Shown piece after piece: positions 44,277 through 54,354 of a stretch of DNA of 64,000 nucleotides (its first letter is position 1; every line of letters begins with the position of its first letter). The stretch comes from Agrobacterium rosae (GTDB lineage: Bacteria; Pseudomonadota; Alphaproteobacteria; Rhizobiales; Rhizobiaceae), in the NCBI RefSeq assembly GCF_002915175.1, contig NZ_NXEJ01000008.1:593096-657095 (forward strand), written 5' to 3'. The notes under the pieces are model-generated. The model saw only the letters and a program-made list of their open reading frames with translations, made no database searches and was not told the DNA's origin. A program made the translations under genes and the position numbers.

Positions 44277-46022
44277 TCAGTAAATATCCGGCTCGCCAAC
44301 AGATTTGCCAAAACCGGTTTCGAGAAAATCAAAGTCGCAGCCTTGGTCAGCCTGCGTTACGTGGCGTGAGAACATCCAACCATAGCCACGCTGAAAGCGG
44401 GGTTCAGGTGCCTGCCATGCGGCTTTGCGGCGGGCCATCTCATCGGCGTCGACCAACATATCAAGGCTGCGATTAGGGAGATCGAGGCGGATGATGTCGC
44501 CGTTGCGGAGAAGAGACAGCGGGCCACCAACGAAGCTTTCGGGTGAAATGTGCAAGATGCAGGCACCGTAGCTGGTCCCCGACATGCGTGCATCCGAAAT
44601 GCGCAACATATCACGATGGCCCTGTTTGATCAGCGCTTTTGGAATAGGCAACATGCCCCATTCCGGGAAACCTGGCCCGCCGAGCGGCCCGGCATTGCGC
44701 AGCACCAGAACGTGCTCCGGCGTGACATCGAGATTTTCGTCGTCTATCGCCTTCTTCATCTCGGGGTAGCTGTCGAAAACCATCGCTGGCCCCTGGTGCA
44801 CATGGTATTTCGGGTCGCAGGCCGCAGGCTTCATCACGGCACCGTTCGGGCAGAGATTACCGCGCACCACTGCAAGCGAACCTTCATGATAGACCGGGTT
44901 CGTCAGCGGACGGATGACATCGTCATTATAAACTTTCGCACCCTCGAGGTTTTCGCCCATCGTGCGGCCAGTCACCGTCATCGCGGAGAGATCGAGCCTG
45001 TCTTCGATTTGCTTCATCAGAGCCCGCAGACCGCCCGCATAGAAAAAGTCTTCCATGAGGTAGTCCTTGCCGGACGGGCGAACATTGGCGATCAGCGGCG
45101 TGACCCGGCCGAGTTCGTCAAGATGGTCGAGGGTGAGATCGACGCCCGCGCGCCGGGCCATGGCAATCAAGTGCACCACGGCATTTGTGGAGCATCCGGT
45201 CGCCATGGCGACGACCGCCGCATTGCGGCAGGCAGCTTCCGTGATGATGCGATCAGGCGTCAGGTCTTCCCACACCATCTCGACGATTCGCCGACCGCAA
45301 TCCGCACCCATGCGCTGGTGGTTCGCATCGACGGCGGGAATGGAGGACGCGCCGGGCAATGTCAGCCCCATGGCATCTGCAATTGCGGTCATGGTCGAGG
45401 CCGTTCCCATGGTCATGCATGTTCCTGCCGAACGGGCAATGCCGCCCTGAACGCCCAGCCATTCCTCGTCCGTGACGTTACCCGCCCGGCGTTCGTCCCA
45501 GTATTTCCAGGCATCCGAACCGGAGCCGAGAATCTTGCCGGCATAATTACCGCGCAGCATTGGACCGGCAGGAAGATAGATCATCGGAATACCGGCCGAA
45601 ATCGCGCCCATGACGAGGCCGGGGGTGGTCTTGTCACAGCCACCCATCAGAACGACACCGTCCAACGGATGGGAGTGGATCATTTCCTCGGTCTCCATCG
45701 CCAGCATATTGCGGTAGAGCATGGACGTCGGCTTGGTGAAACTTTCGTCTACCGAAAGCGACGGCATCTGGACCGGAAAGCCGCCAGCCTGCAACACGCC
45801 GCGCTTTACGTCCTGCACCCGCTCCCTGAAGTGGGCATGACAGGTGTTGAGTTCGGACCAAGTGTCGAGAACGCCGATGATCGGCTTGTCACGAAAATCC
45901 TCCTCGCTATAGCCGAGCTGCATCATGCGCGAGCGGTGACCGAAGCTGCGCAGGTCGTCGGGTGCGAACCATCGTGCGCTTCGAAGCGTTTCAGTTGTCT
46001 TCCTGGTGGGGATGTCTGGCAT
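44277..46022 (-). CDS. IlvD/Edd family sugar-acid dehydratase (arabinonate dehydratase-like)
   Basis: A 581-residue iron-sulfur dehydratase of the IlvD/Edd family. The three cluster cysteines are at about residues 61 (SELNTCHAHF), 129 (LMGGCDKTTPG) and 202 (AGTCMTMGTAS); the Mg/substrate Lys-Ser region MRISDARMSGTSYGA (visible as LRISDARMSGTSYGA) is present. Length and the N-terminal RSARWFAPDDLRSFGHRSR match the L-arabinonate/pentonate dehydratase branch rather than IlvD proper. It removes water from an aldonic acid to give a 2-keto-3-deoxy acid. Between an RraA-like gene and an SsuABC-type importer, it is probably the key catabolic enzyme of this locus. Confidence 0.9.
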   Translation of the reverse strand: MPDIPTRKTTETLRSARWFAPDDLRSFGHRSRMMQLGYSEEDFRDKPIIGVLDTWSELNTCHAHFRERVQDVKRGVLQAGGFPVQMPSLSVDESFTKPTSMLYRNMLAMETEEMIHSHPLDGVVLMGGCDKTTPGLVMGAISAGIPMIYLPAGPMLRGNYAGKILGSGSDAWKYWDERRAGNVTDEEWLGVQGGIARSAGTCMTMGTASTMTAIADAMGLTLPGASSIPAVDANHQRMGADCGRRIVEMVWEDLTPDRIITEAACRNAAVVAMATGCSTNAVVHLIAMARRAGVDLTLDHLDELGRVTPLIANVRPSGKDYLMEDFFYAGGLRALMKQIEDRLDLSAMTVTGRTMGENLEGAKVYNDDVIRPLTNPVYHEGSLAVVRGNLCPNGAVMKPAACDPKYHVHQGPAMVFDSYPEMKKAIDDENLDVTPEHVLVLRNAGPLGGPGFPEWGMLPIPKALIKQGHRDMLRISDARMSGTSYGACILHISPESFVGGPLSLLRNGDIIRLDLPNRSLDMLVDADEMARRKAAWQAPEPRFQRGYGWMFSRHVTQADQGCDFDFLETGFGKSVGEPDIY

Positions 46023-46061
46023 TGCGATAACCTGTTGCGGGATAAACGGGGAAAGGTGGCG

Positions 46062-46931
46062 CTATTCTTTCATGCCCCACTTTTGGATGGTGTGGCGCTC
46101 GATCGTCTGGAAGATCAGGTTTTCAACAATCAGGCCGATGATGATAACGGTGAGCAGGCCGGCGAAGACAGCGGGAATATCGAGAAGATTACGGTTCTCG
46201 AAAATGAACCAGCCAAGACCGCCCTGTCCTGACGAAACGCCGAAGACGAGTTCGGCTGCGATCAACGTACGCCAGGCAAACGCCCAGCCAATCTTCAGAC
46301 CTGTCAGAATGGAGGGAAAGGCTGCTGGCACAAGGATGCGCAGGACATAGGAAATGCCCGTCAGGCCGTAATTAGCACCGACCATGCGCAATGTCCGAGA
46401 CACGCCCAGAAAGCCGGAATGCGTATTGAGCGCCACAGCCCACAATACGGAGTGGATCAGCACGAAGACGAGACTGGACGCGCCGAGGCCGAACCAGATG
46501 AGGGCGAGCGGCAGCAGTGAAATGGCTGGCAGCGGATTGAACATCGCCGTCATCGTTTCAAGAAAATCCGTGCCGATGCGGGTATTGATGGCGAGAATTG
46601 TCAGTAGAGCGGCCAGTACCGTGCCAATGGCATATCCCATGAACAATATCTGCAGAGTCGTCCCTATACGCGCTGGCAAGGTACCATCGATAAACCGGTC
46701 GATCAGCGTGGAAATCGTGTCGCTCAGGGTCGGAAAAAGCAGGGGGTTGTCGAGGTAGGAAGCGTAAATTTGCCAAATCGCGGCAAGGATCAGGATCAGC
46801 AACGTCTTGCGCAGAGCGCTGATCCCCCAAAGGGTTTCGAAAGCGCTCAGCTTTTGCTCGACCGGCTTGATGTTGTCATGCGGCTTAGAGGCGGCCACAT
46901 CGGCGGCGAGAATGATGTTGGACGACAGCAT
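46062..46931 (-). CDS. ABC transporter permease (SsuC/TauC-like)
   Basis: A 289-residue permease with an N-terminal cytoplasmic stretch, six helices and an EAA-type loop region (LRMVGANYGLTGISYVLRILVPAAFPSI, read in parts). The WGISALRKTLLILILAAIW start and LLPLALIWFGLG are typical of nitrate/sulfonate/taurine permeases. The ATG at 46931 lies 4 bases after the ATPase stop. The upstream in-frame codon at 47015 lies inside the ATPase gene. Third gene of the binding protein-ATPase-permease set, with the dehydratase downstream. Confidence 0.92.
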   Translation of the reverse strand: MLSSNIILAADVAASKPHDNIKPVEQKLSAFETLWGISALRKTLLILILAAIWQIYASYLDNPLLFPTLSDTISTLIDRFIDGTLPARIGTTLQILFMGYAIGTVLAALLTILAINTRIGTDFLETMTAMFNPLPAISLLPLALIWFGLGASSLVFVLIHSVLWAVALNTHSGFLGVSRTLRMVGANYGLTGISYVLRILVPAAFPSILTGLKIGWAFAWRTLIAAELVFGVSSGQGGLGWFIFENRNLLDIPAVFAGLLTVIIIGLIVENLIFQTIERHTIQKWGMKE

Positions 46932-46935
46932 GACT

Positions 46936-47754
46936 CTATTCCTTATGGCCGGGTTCGGATGAGAACAGGAGATTGTGAATGTCGCGCTCAAGTGTCGCAG
47001 CGCTGCCATCCTCATGGCTCACCTTGTCGACGTCGATCACCTCTGCCTTTACCCGTCCAGGGTGGGGTGACAGAAGCAGGATGCGGTTAGAGATTTTGAT
47101 GGCCTCGGCAATCGAATGGGTAACAAAGATAACGGTGAATTTGGTGTCTTCCCAAAGCTGCAGCAACTCATCCTGCATTTGCCGACGGGTGAGCGCGTCG
47201 AGGGCGGCAAAAGGCTCGTCCATCAAAAGGATGTCAGGCTGCATGGCCATGCCGCGGGCAATCGCCACGCGCTGCTTCATCCCGCCGGACAGGGTGTGCG
47301 GATAGCTATCCACGGCCCGGGTCAGCTTCACCTTGTCGATGTAATGGCGCGCGACCTCCTCCGCCTCTGCCTTTGGCAGCTTGCGCGCGACCGACAGCGG
47401 GAACATGACGTTTTCGAGTACCGTCTTCCACGGCATCAACTGGTCGAACTCCTGAAAGACCATCATCCGGTCCGGCCCCGGTGCCTTTACTTGGCGGCCA
47501 TTGATGTGGATCGTGCCGGCAGACGGCGTCATATACCCGCCAACAGCTTTCAGGAGTGTGGATTTCCCGCAGCCAGATGGCCCCAGCAGCACGAAACGAT
47601 CGGATTCACGCACCGTGAAGCTGACATCTTCAGTCGCGGTGATCAGCAGATTCGGTGTCTTGTAACGCAGGGTCACCCGATCGACGGACAGAAGCGGCGC
47701 CTTTTCCGGTGACGGTGTAATGCGCGGGGTGGCGGCGACAGGGGCATCCAGCAT
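46936..47754 (-). CDS. ABC transporter ATP-binding protein (SsuB/TauB-like)
   Basis: A 272-residue ATPase with Walker A LLGPSGCGKST, Q-loop MVFQEFDQLMPW, signature LSGGMKQRVAIARGMA, Walker B ILLMDEPFAALD and H-loop FVTHSIAEAIKI; the MPW Q-loop variant is characteristic of the nitrate/sulfonate/taurine class. The ATG at 47754 with AAAGGAG eight bases upstream is preferred over the GTG at 47763. Cotranscribed with the binding protein 76 bases upstream and the permease 4 bases downstream. Confidence 0.94.
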   Translation of the reverse strand: MLDAPVAATPRITPSPEKAPLLSVDRVTLRYKTPNLLITATEDVSFTVRESDRFVLLGPSGCGKSTLLKAVGGYMTPSAGTIHINGRQVKAPGPDRMMVFQEFDQLMPWKTVLENVMFPLSVARKLPKAEAEEVARHYIDKVKLTRAVDSYPHTLSGGMKQRVAIARGMAMQPDILLMDEPFAALDALTRRQMQDELLQLWEDTKFTVIFVTHSIAEAIKISNRILLLSPHPGRVKAEVIDVDKVSHEDGSAATLERDIHNLLFSSEPGHKE

Positions 47755-47830
47755 AGAATTCACTCCTTTGAAGCAAGGCAGTGGAAAAGGAAAGCAACGG
47801 CGGCCAGCGCCGTTGCAGAGAAAACGGGCG

Positions 47831-48835
47831 TCAGTTGCCGTTCAGATAGGCGCTGTCGGGAAGGTAATAGTCCGTCCAAGCTGTCGGCATAGACTTCAGC
47901 GTGCCAATCTTGTGCAAATGTTCCGCAAATTTCATTGTGCCTTGCGGGTCTGTGCGCCACTCGTCCATGTTGGGTTCTTTGAGCATGGCCATAAGGTCAT
48001 CCAGGCTGGTCTTGTCGCCCGAAACAGTCTTATAGGCTTCCAGCGCAGCCTTCGGATCTTTCTTAATGAAAGCGACGGCTTCCTCGGTTGCGGCCCGCAA
48101 CGCCTTGACCAGTTTCGGATTGCCCTCGGCAAAGGCCGTTGTGGTAAAGAAGGTCGCCTGCGTCAGGGCACCGCCGAGAATTTCGCGGGAGTCCGTGACC
48201 TTGTGGACGCCGGGCTGCTTCAGTTCGACATACTGGAAGGGAGGTGCGGAGAAGTGGTTCTTCACCTCATGCTGCGAATTGGCGATGGCCGCGACAGCAT
48301 CGGGATGGCCAAGCTGCACGGTGTTGGGATCGAATTTCTTGACCTGATCATCCCCGTAAAGTTTTGCCGCCGCCATCTGCAAAAGGATCGCCTGAGTGGA
48401 AATCCCGACGGTCGGCACCGCGATCTTGTCGCCTTGGTCGATGTCCTTCAGTGATTTGATGCGCGGATCGTTGGAAACCATGATCACGGGCTGTGCGGAA
48501 CTGGTGATGATGCCCTTCACCTTGCCACGGGTACGGTCCCAAAGCAGCAGCAGGTTGCCGGTACCCGTATTGACGACATCGACATTGCCAGCCAGCAACG
48601 CATCGGTCTGAGCACCGCCACCGCTGAATGTGCGCCATTCGACAGTAACATCGGGCAAGCCATCGGCTGCCGCTTCTTTTTCGATCAGCTTCTGTGTCTC
48701 CATCACATGGCTGGCAAGATAAAGAATACCCGGTTGGCGGGTGATCGAAAGTTTGGTTTTTTCCTGAGCCAAGCCTGGACTGGCAAGCCCGAGGGCAAGA
48801 GCGATTGCGGCTACGCCGCCGATGAACAGTCGCAT
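47831..48835 (-). CDS. ABC transporter substrate-binding protein (SsuA/TauA/NMT1-like)
   Basis: A 334-residue periplasmic binding protein: signal peptide MRLFIGGVAAIALALGLASP to GLAQ, then KLSITRQPGILYLASHVMETQ and VTVEWRTFSGGGAQTDALLAGNVDVV, typical of the NMT1/SsuA superfamily that binds anions such as sulfonates, taurine and pyrimidine precursors. The ATG at 48835 has GGGAGGATAAC upstream. First gene of the importer unit and divergent from the GntR regulator. The ligand is likely a small organic anion, perhaps the acid processed by the IlvD/Edd enzyme. Confidence 0.92.
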   Translation of the reverse strand: MRLFIGGVAAIALALGLASPGLAQEKTKLSITRQPGILYLASHVMETQKLIEKEAAADGLPDVTVEWRTFSGGGAQTDALLAGNVDVVNTGTGNLLLLWDRTRGKVKGIITSSAQPVIMVSNDPRIKSLKDIDQGDKIAVPTVGISTQAILLQMAAAKLYGDDQVKKFDPNTVQLGHPDAVAAIANSQHEVKNHFSAPPFQYVELKQPGVHKVTDSREILGGALTQATFFTTTAFAEGNPKLVKALRAATEEAVAFIKKDPKAALEAYKTVSGDKTSLDDLMAMLKEPNMDEWRTDPQGTMKFAEHLHKIGTLKSMPTAWTDYYLPDSAYLNGN

Positions 48836-48904
48836 GTTATCCTCCCTGGTTGCAGGCCCTCCCGGCCTACCTCGCACTCATAAGAATGCTGATTTCTTAT
48901 TAAA

Positions 48905-48922
48905 GCACTAAAACATCAGTGC
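48905..48922. promoter_or_regulatory. Inverted repeat between GntR gene and importer operon
   Basis: GCACT-N8-AGTGC in the 141-base divergent gap between the binding-protein gene and the GntR gene. The position and dyad symmetry suit an operator for the adjacent GntR regulator; only one copy is seen. Confidence 0.4.
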
Positions 48923-48976
48923 ATCAACCCGCTATTTGTGATTTGGTGATTGGCAGAAAAATGTGTGAGGCGTGAC

Positions 48977-49657
48977 ATGACGAGAAGTGGACAACTGGAC
49001 CGGTCGCGGCAGGTTGCGTTGCAAGTACACGAGATCCTGCGTGAGCGGATCATCAAGGTCGAGCTCGTGCCGGGAACGGTGCTTTCTCGCGCCTCGCTCC
49101 AGCTGGAATTTGGCATCAGCCAGACACCGGTTCGCGATGCTCTTATGCGCCTTCAGGAGGAAGGTCTTGTCGATGTGTATCCGCAATATGCGACGGTGGT
49201 CGCCAAAATAGATATCGACCACGCCATGCAAGCGCAGTTCCAGCGGCTGTCAATCGAACTGGAAGCCGTGCGGCGGTTGACAACCGATGCTCCGGAAAAG
49301 ACCGCCTCGGAGCTTGGGGTATTGCTTACCCGCCAAAAAGCCGTCGCTTCACCGGATACCTACGATATCTTTGATAGCATCGACCGCGATTTCCATCGTA
49401 GGCTTTACGAGATGGCAGGTATCACCCAACTTTGGGCCAATGTTCGTCGCCAGAGCGTCCATATCGATCGTCTGCGCCGCCTCAACTTGCCGATGCCCGG
49501 CAAATTGCAGACGGTGATTGCCGATCACGAGGCCATAGTCTCAGCAATCGCTTCCGGAAATCCGGAAGCGGCGACATCAGCGTTGCGGAACCACTTGTCA
49601 GGCACTCTGTCGATCATTGATCTGATTAGTGCGGAGTTTCCGAATTATATCCGTTAG
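48977..49657 (+). CDS. GntR family regulator, FadR/FCD subfamily (second)
   Basis: A 226-residue regulator with an N-terminal winged helix (RQVALQVHEILRERIIK, then SRASLQLEFGISQTPVRDALMRL) and an FCD-type helical C-terminal domain. Metal-site candidates are in DRDFHRRLYEMAG and IADHEAIVSAIA. The ATG at 48977 has GAGG close upstream; a TTG at 48950 would extend it. It is divergent from the SsuABC-type importer and IlvD/RraA genes, so it most likely regulates them. It is separated from hutD by 108 bases and is convergent with it. Confidence 0.92.
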   Translation: MTRSGQLDRSRQVALQVHEILRERIIKVELVPGTVLSRASLQLEFGISQTPVRDALMRLQEEGLVDVYPQYATVVAKIDIDHAMQAQFQRLSIELEAVRRLTTDAPEKTASELGVLLTRQKAVASPDTYDIFDSIDRDFHRRLYEMAGITQLWANVRRQSVHIDRLRRLNLPMPGKLQTVIADHEAIVSAIASGNPEAATSALRNHLSGTLSIIDLISAEFPNYIR

Positions 49658-49765
49658 GTGCACGAAAGTCTGCGCTAATGACGTTTCGAAGCCATTGCAT
49701 ATGGAGCGCCATTCATTTCGAACCGTGATCTGGTCGAACGAACAAACGGACCGCTGATGGCGGCA

Positions 49766-50323
49766 TCATGTGGTGGTTGTCGAAACAACAAGGACGGACG
49801 AATTGTCGTCACCATCCAGCGCCAACACGTCACCCGAATCAAGGACCACGCAATCGTTAGGTGCAAGATGTTGAAGCCCGTCCTTCGTGCATGCATCAAG
49901 AGCGAATACCACTGTGGTACCCGTGACGGATGCTTCCACTAACCCCGATGCCTGACGTCGGACATGGCATACCGCCCTGCCGCGACGGACCATGATGTTG
50001 AGATCGGTGATCGGTCCGTCCAGCAGCGTGGCAAAGGTCGGCGTATCTGCCGCAAAGCGATGTGGCTCGGAGTTTTGCCGCAGTTCGACAGGGTCTGATC
50101 CATCCACGAAAAGCGTGATGCCCTCACCGCTGAGGACGACCAGCGTCCGGTCGATATTTTCAAATGTCGAAAAGGCCCCGTCCTCGACAACAGAGGCCAT
50201 GCTGATGCGCCAGTCAAAGGTGTCGATGGACGCATCCGGCGGAAAAACGGCGATCTCCACCGTCTCTCCCTTGCCGTTTTTCCACGGCATGCGCTTGTAA
50301 TCACCAGCACGCAGAATTTTCAT
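49766..50323 (-). CDS. hutD: HutD/Ves family protein
   Basis: A 185-residue cupin-fold HutD protein: RMPWKNGKGETVEIAVFPP at the start is the family signature, followed by FDWRISMASV, GAFSTFENIDRTLVVLSG and ITLFVDG. HutD occurs in hut clusters of many proteobacteria and is thought to limit or tune hut expression, perhaps by binding formylglutamate; its mechanism is not settled. It is the last gene of the minus-strand hut operon, 6 bases after hutU. Confidence 0.92.
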   Translation of the reverse strand: MKILRAGDYKRMPWKNGKGETVEIAVFPPDASIDTFDWRISMASVVEDGAFSTFENIDRTLVVLSGEGITLFVDGSDPVELRQNSEPHRFAADTPTFATLLDGPITDLNIMVRRGRAVCHVRRQASGLVEASVTGTTVVFALDACTKDGLQHLAPNDCVVLDSGDVLALDGDDNSSVLVVSTTTT

Positions 50324-50329
50324 CGTTGA

Positions 50330-52003
50330 TCAGTTTCCCAGAATGCCGGGCAGACGCAGGCCCTTTCCCTTGGCGCACTCCAAGGCGGCGTCATAGCCCG
50401 CATCGGCATGGCGCATGACGCCAGTTGCCGGGTCATTCCAGAGCACCCGCTCCAGACGGCGCGCCGCATCGTCGGTGCCATCGGCGCAGATGACAACACC
50501 AGAATGCTGGGAAAAGCCCATACCGACGCCGCCACCGTGATGCAGCGAGACCCAGGTTGCACCCGACGCGGTGTTCAAAAGCGCGTTGAGCAACGGCCAG
50601 TCGGACACGGCATCCGAGCCGTCCTTCATCGCTTCCGTCTCGCGGTTGGGTGAGGCGACGGAGCCCGAATCCAGATGATCACGGCCGATGACAACAGGGG
50701 CGGAGAGTTCACCGGTTCTGACCATCTCGTTGAAGGCCAGACCAAGGCGGTGACGATCCCCCAAACCGACCCAGCATATGCGTGCTGGCAGACCCTGAAA
50801 CGCGATGCGCTCAGCCGCCATGTCCAGCCAGTTGTGCAGGTGCTTGTTGCCGGGCGTCAGTTCCTTGACCTTGGCATCGGTCTTGCGAATATCTTCCGGA
50901 TCTCCCGAAAGTGCTGCCCAACGGAACGGGCCGATACCACGGCAAAACAGCGGACGGATATAGGCGGGAACGAAGCCCGGAAAGGCAAATGCATTTTCAA
51001 GGCCCTCATCCTTGGCAATCTGGCGGATGTTGTTGCCGTAATCGAAGGTAGGGATGCCCATGTCCTGAAAAGCGATCATCGCTTCGACATGCTCGCGCAT
51101 CGAGGCACGGGCCGCTTTCTCGACAGCTCTCGGATCGCTTTCACGCTTCTCCTTCCACTCAGCCATCGTCCAGCCCTTCGGCAGGTAGCCGTTGATTGGG
51201 TCATGGGCGGAGGTCTGGTCGGTGACCATATCCGGGCGAATGCCGCGACGGACCATTTCCGGCAGGAGTTCAGCGCAATTTCCGAGAAGACCGACAGACT
51301 TGGCTTCTCCGGCAGCAGTCCAGCGCTCGATCATTTCCATGGCTTCATCGAGCGTTTCGGCGCGGGCATCCACATAGCGGGTGCGCAGGCGGAAATCGAT
51401 GGAATCAGGATTGCACTCGATGGCAAGGCAGCACGCACCGGCCATGACGGCGGCCAGCGGCTGGGCACCACCCATGCCACCGAGGCCGCCGGTCAGCACC
51501 CACTTGCCCGTGAGATCGCCGCCATAATGCTGGCGACCGGCTTCGATAAAGGTCTCATAGGTTCCCTGCACGATGCCCTGGCTGTCAATGTAAATCCACG
51601 AACCTGCGGTCATCTGGCCGTACATGGCCAGACCTTTTTTATCGAGCTCGTTGAAATGATCCCAGGTTGCCCAATGCGGCACGAGGTTGGAATTGGCAAT
51701 GAGAACGCGCGGAGCATCCTTATGGGTGCGAAACACGCCGACCGGCTTGCCGGACTGGACCATCAGCGTCTCGTCTTCGTTGAGATCGCGCAGCGTTGCG
51801 ACGATCTGGTCGAAGTCCGCCCATGTGCGGGCAGCACGCCCAATGCCGCCATAGACAACCAGCTCATGCGGATTTTCGGCCACTTCGGGATCGAGATTGT
51901 TCATTAGCATACGCAAAGGCGCTTCGGTCATCCAGGATTTTGCGGTCAACTCGGTGCCACGGGCGGCACGGACATCGCGAATATTGTGACGAGGATTGGT
52001 CAT
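50330..52003 (-). CDS. hutU: Urocanate hydratase
   Basis: HutU hydrates urocanate to 4-imidazolone-5-propionate using tightly bound NAD+. The 557-residue protein shows the standard segments [22 protein letters not shown] (N-terminal, here in pieces), [20 protein letters not shown] for NAD binding, [16 protein letters not shown], and [16 protein letters not shown] with a conserved Cys, then [15 protein letters not shown] near the C-terminus. The ATG at 52003 overlaps the hutG stop (ATGA), so the two are translationally coupled. Confidence 0.97.
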   Translation of the reverse strand: MTNPRHNIRDVRAARGTELTAKSWMTEAPLRMLMNNLDPEVAENPHELVVYGGIGRAARTWADFDQIVATLRDLNEDETLMVQSGKPVGVFRTHKDAPRVLIANSNLVPHWATWDHFNELDKKGLAMYGQMTAGSWIYIDSQGIVQGTYETFIEAGRQHYGGDLTGKWVLTGGLGGMGGAQPLAAVMAGACCLAIECNPDSIDFRLRTRYVDARAETLDEAMEMIERWTAAGEAKSVGLLGNCAELLPEMVRRGIRPDMVTDQTSAHDPINGYLPKGWTMAEWKEKRESDPRAVEKAARASMREHVEAMIAFQDMGIPTFDYGNNIRQIAKDEGLENAFAFPGFVPAYIRPLFCRGIGPFRWAALSGDPEDIRKTDAKVKELTPGNKHLHNWLDMAAERIAFQGLPARICWVGLGDRHRLGLAFNEMVRTGELSAPVVIGRDHLDSGSVASPNRETEAMKDGSDAVSDWPLLNALLNTASGATWVSLHHGGGVGMGFSQHSGVVICADGTDDAARRLERVLWNDPATGVMRHADAGYDAALECAKGKGLRLPGILGN

Positions 52004-52818
52004 CTGGTTCCCCTTGCTTGTTTTGAAAACGTCAGCGCACAAGCTTCGATGCGCGTGAGAATTTCCTTGAGATGGATACGAAGTTTGTCGGCCTTGGCTT
52101 CGTCGTAATCGAAGGGCGGCATTTCCGCCTTCAAGTGCGTCACCTGCGCCAGTTCCATCTGGATCGCGTGAACGCCGGCTTCCGGCCTGCCATAATGACG
52201 TGTCGTCCAGCCGCCCTTGAAACGACCGTTGAGGATGCTGGTATAGCCTCCCGCCTTCGTAGCAACATCGAATGTTGCCGCTTCGATTGCCGGATCACAG
52301 GTCATGCCCATATCCGTGCCGATGTTGAAATCGGGCAATCTGCCGTCGAACAGAAACGGAATGTGCGAGCGAATGGAGTGGCAATCATAGAGCACAGCAA
52401 CCCCGTGGATTGCCTTCACACGCTCGATCTCGGCGGCGAGTGCTGCGTGATAAGGCGCGTGGAACGCGACACGCCGGGCTGCGATATCGGCCTCGGTCGG
52501 CTCCTCGCCATACTTCCAGATCGCGGCACCATCGAAATCGGTGTCGGGCACAAGGCCGGTGGTGTTCTGGCCGGGATAGAGGCTTGCCCCTTCGGGATCG
52601 CGATTGGCATCGATGACATAACGATGGAACGTGGCGCGAACGGTCGTCACGTCAGGCAACAACCCATCGTAGAGATGATGAATATGCCAGTCGGTATCGG
52701 CAAGCATACGGCCGTTGTCGTTCAGCCGGTCCCATATCGCAGACGGAACGTCGGTTCCGGTGTGCGGAAAGCCGAGAATGACGGGCGATGACCCCTGTTT
52801 GACGTCAAAGACACTCAT
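52000..52818 (-). CDS. hutG: N-formylglutamate deformylase
   Basis: HutG hydrolyses N-formyl-L-glutamate to glutamate and formate, the last step of the five-enzyme histidine route. The 272-residue product has the family's [53 protein letters not shown] and [13 protein letters not shown] segments; the His/Asp/Glu residues there form the zinc site. Its start abuts the hutH stop directly, and its stop overlaps hutU. Its presence with hutF shows that ammonia is released from formiminoglutamate instead of formamide. Confidence 0.96.
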   Translation of the reverse strand: MSVFDVKQGSSPVILGFPHTGTDVPSAIWDRLNDNGRMLADTDWHIHHLYDGLLPDVTTVRATFHRYVIDANRDPEGASLYPGQNTTGLVPDTDFDGAAIWKYGEEPTEADIAARRVAFHAPYHAALAAEIERVKAIHGVAVLYDCHSIRSHIPFLFDGRLPDFNIGTDMGMTCDPAIEAATFDVATKAGGYTSILNGRFKGGWTTRHYGRPEAGVHAIQMELAQVTHLKAEMPPFDYDEAKADKLRIHLKEILTRIEACALTFSKQARGTR

Positions 52819-54354
52819 TCACGCCTCCAGAACCGGAAGGATGCCAGCGGAAACCGCAGCATTCAAAGCACCGGTGGCGATCAGATCGCTTGCCACCTTG
52901 AGGTCGTCAGCCATGTAACGATCGACCTCCAATGTGGGCACGACGTTGCGGATTGCAGCGATGGCATTGGTCAGCTCCGGACTGCTGACGAGCGGTGCGC
53001 GGAAGTCGATGCCCTGAGCCGCGGTTAGCGCCTCTATGCCGATGATGGAGAAGAGATTGTCGGTCATCTGCAACAGGCGACGCGCACCATGGCAGGCCAT
53101 GGAGACATGGTCTTCTTGGTTAGCCGAAGTGGGCGTCGAATCGACGGAAGCCGGGTGCGACATCTGTTTGTTTTCCGACATCAGCGCGGCAGAAGTGACC
53201 TCAGCGATCATCAGGCCGGAGTTGAGGCCCGGTGTTTTGGCGAGAAACGCCGGCAGGCCGTAGCTGAGCGCCGGATCGACCAGCAGAGCGATGCGGCGCT
53301 GCGCAATCGCACCGATTTCACACACGGCGAGCGCAATCTGGTCGGCGGCGAAAGCCACCGGCTCGGCGTGAAAGTTGCCGCCGGACACCACAGAATTATC
53401 CGACAGCACCAGCGGGTTGTCCGTCACCGCATTGGCTTCGATTTCAAGCGTGCGGGCAACGGAGCGCAAAAGATCGAGGCAGGCACCATCGACCTGCGGC
53501 TGGCAACGGATGCAATATGGATCCTGAACGCGCTCATCACCTTCGATATGGCTTTCGCGAATGACCGAACCCTTGAGCAGATCCCGCAAGGCCGCAGCGG
53601 CATCAATCTGGCCTTTATGGCCACGCAGCGTGTGGATATCAGGGTGAAAGGGTGCAGACGAGCCCATCGCGGCATCGGTGGACAGCGCCCCGGTGATCAG
53701 AGCCGATTGTGCTGCACGGTGGGCGCGGAACAGTCCGGCCAGCGCCAGCGCCGTAGACACCTGTGTGCCGTTGATGAGTGCCAACCCTTCCTTCGCGGCC
53801 AGAACCACCGGTGTGAGACCGGCGCGCTCCAGTGCGATGCGGCCGTTCAACCGCCCACCGTTGAAGAATGCTTCACCTTCACCCATCATAACAGCAGCCA
53901 TATGGGCAAGTGGAGCCAGATCGCCGGATGCGCCAACGGAGCCTTTTTCCGGGATGACCGGGATAACGCCCTTTTCGAGCATGGCTTCGATCAGTCGCAC
54001 CAGTTCAAGCCTTGTGCCGGATGCGCCGCGTCCAAGCGAGATCAGCTTCAGCGCCATGATCAGGCGCACGATGTTGTCCGCCAGCGGCTGACCGACGCCG
54101 CAGCAATGGGACAGAATGAGATTACGCTGCAGCGTGGCGACATCGGCAGCATCGATCCTGATGCTCGCCAGCTTGCCGAAACCGGTATTGATGCCGTAAA
54201 CCGGCGCATTCCCGGCGGCGATCTCGGCAATGCGAGCGGCCGCCTTCTCGATACCCTTGTCGAAAACGGAATCGAGCCGGGCCGGTTCGCCGGTCCAGTA
54301 AATCACTTCCAGATCCTTCAGGGAAACCTGGCCGGGCTTGAGGGTGATGGTCAT
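52819..54354 (-). CDS. hutH: Histidine ammonia-lyase
   Basis: HutH removes ammonia from histidine to give urocanate, using the autocatalytic MIO cofactor formed from Ala-Ser-Gly. The 511-residue protein carries that triad in [16 protein letters not shown], a [11 protein letters not shown] segment with the catalytic Tyr, [15 protein letters not shown], and [20 protein letters not shown] read in two parts. The ATG at 54354 overlaps the hutI stop (ATGA); the upstream open frame to 54540 is inside hutI. It is the second gene of the hutI-H-G-U-D unit. Confidence 0.97.
   Translation of the reverse strand: MTITLKPGQVSLKDLEVIYWTGEPARLDSVFDKGIEKAAARIAEIAAGNAPVYGINTGFGKLASIRIDAADVATLQRNLILSHCCGVGQPLADNIVRLIMALKLISLGRGASGTRLELVRLIEAMLEKGVIPVIPEKGSVGASGDLAPLAHMAAVMMGEGEAFFNGGRLNGRIALERAGLTPVVLAAKEGLALINGTQVSTALALAGLFRAHRAAQSALITGALSTDAAMGSSAPFHPDIHTLRGHKGQIDAAAALRDLLKGSVIRESHIEGDERVQDPYCIRCQPQVDGACLDLLRSVARTLEIEANAVTDNPLVLSDNSVVSGGNFHAEPVAFAADQIALAVCEIGAIAQRRIALLVDPALSYGLPAFLAKTPGLNSGLMIAEVTSAALMSENKQMSHPASVDSTPTSANQEDHVSMACHGARRLLQMTDNLFSIIGIEALTAAQGIDFRAPLVSSPELTNAIAAIRNVVPTLEVDRYMADDLKVASDLIATGALNAAVSAGILPVLEA

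Noticed and set aside
44550..46232. A 560-codon open frame on the + strand
   Set aside because: It is exactly antisense to the IlvD/Edd dehydratase and runs into the permease gene; its translation is rich in His/Arg with no family features. High-GC codon structure of the real gene keeps the opposite frame open.
50675..51907. A 410-codon + strand open frame
   Set aside because: Antisense shadow of hutU; no RBS and no recognisable domains.
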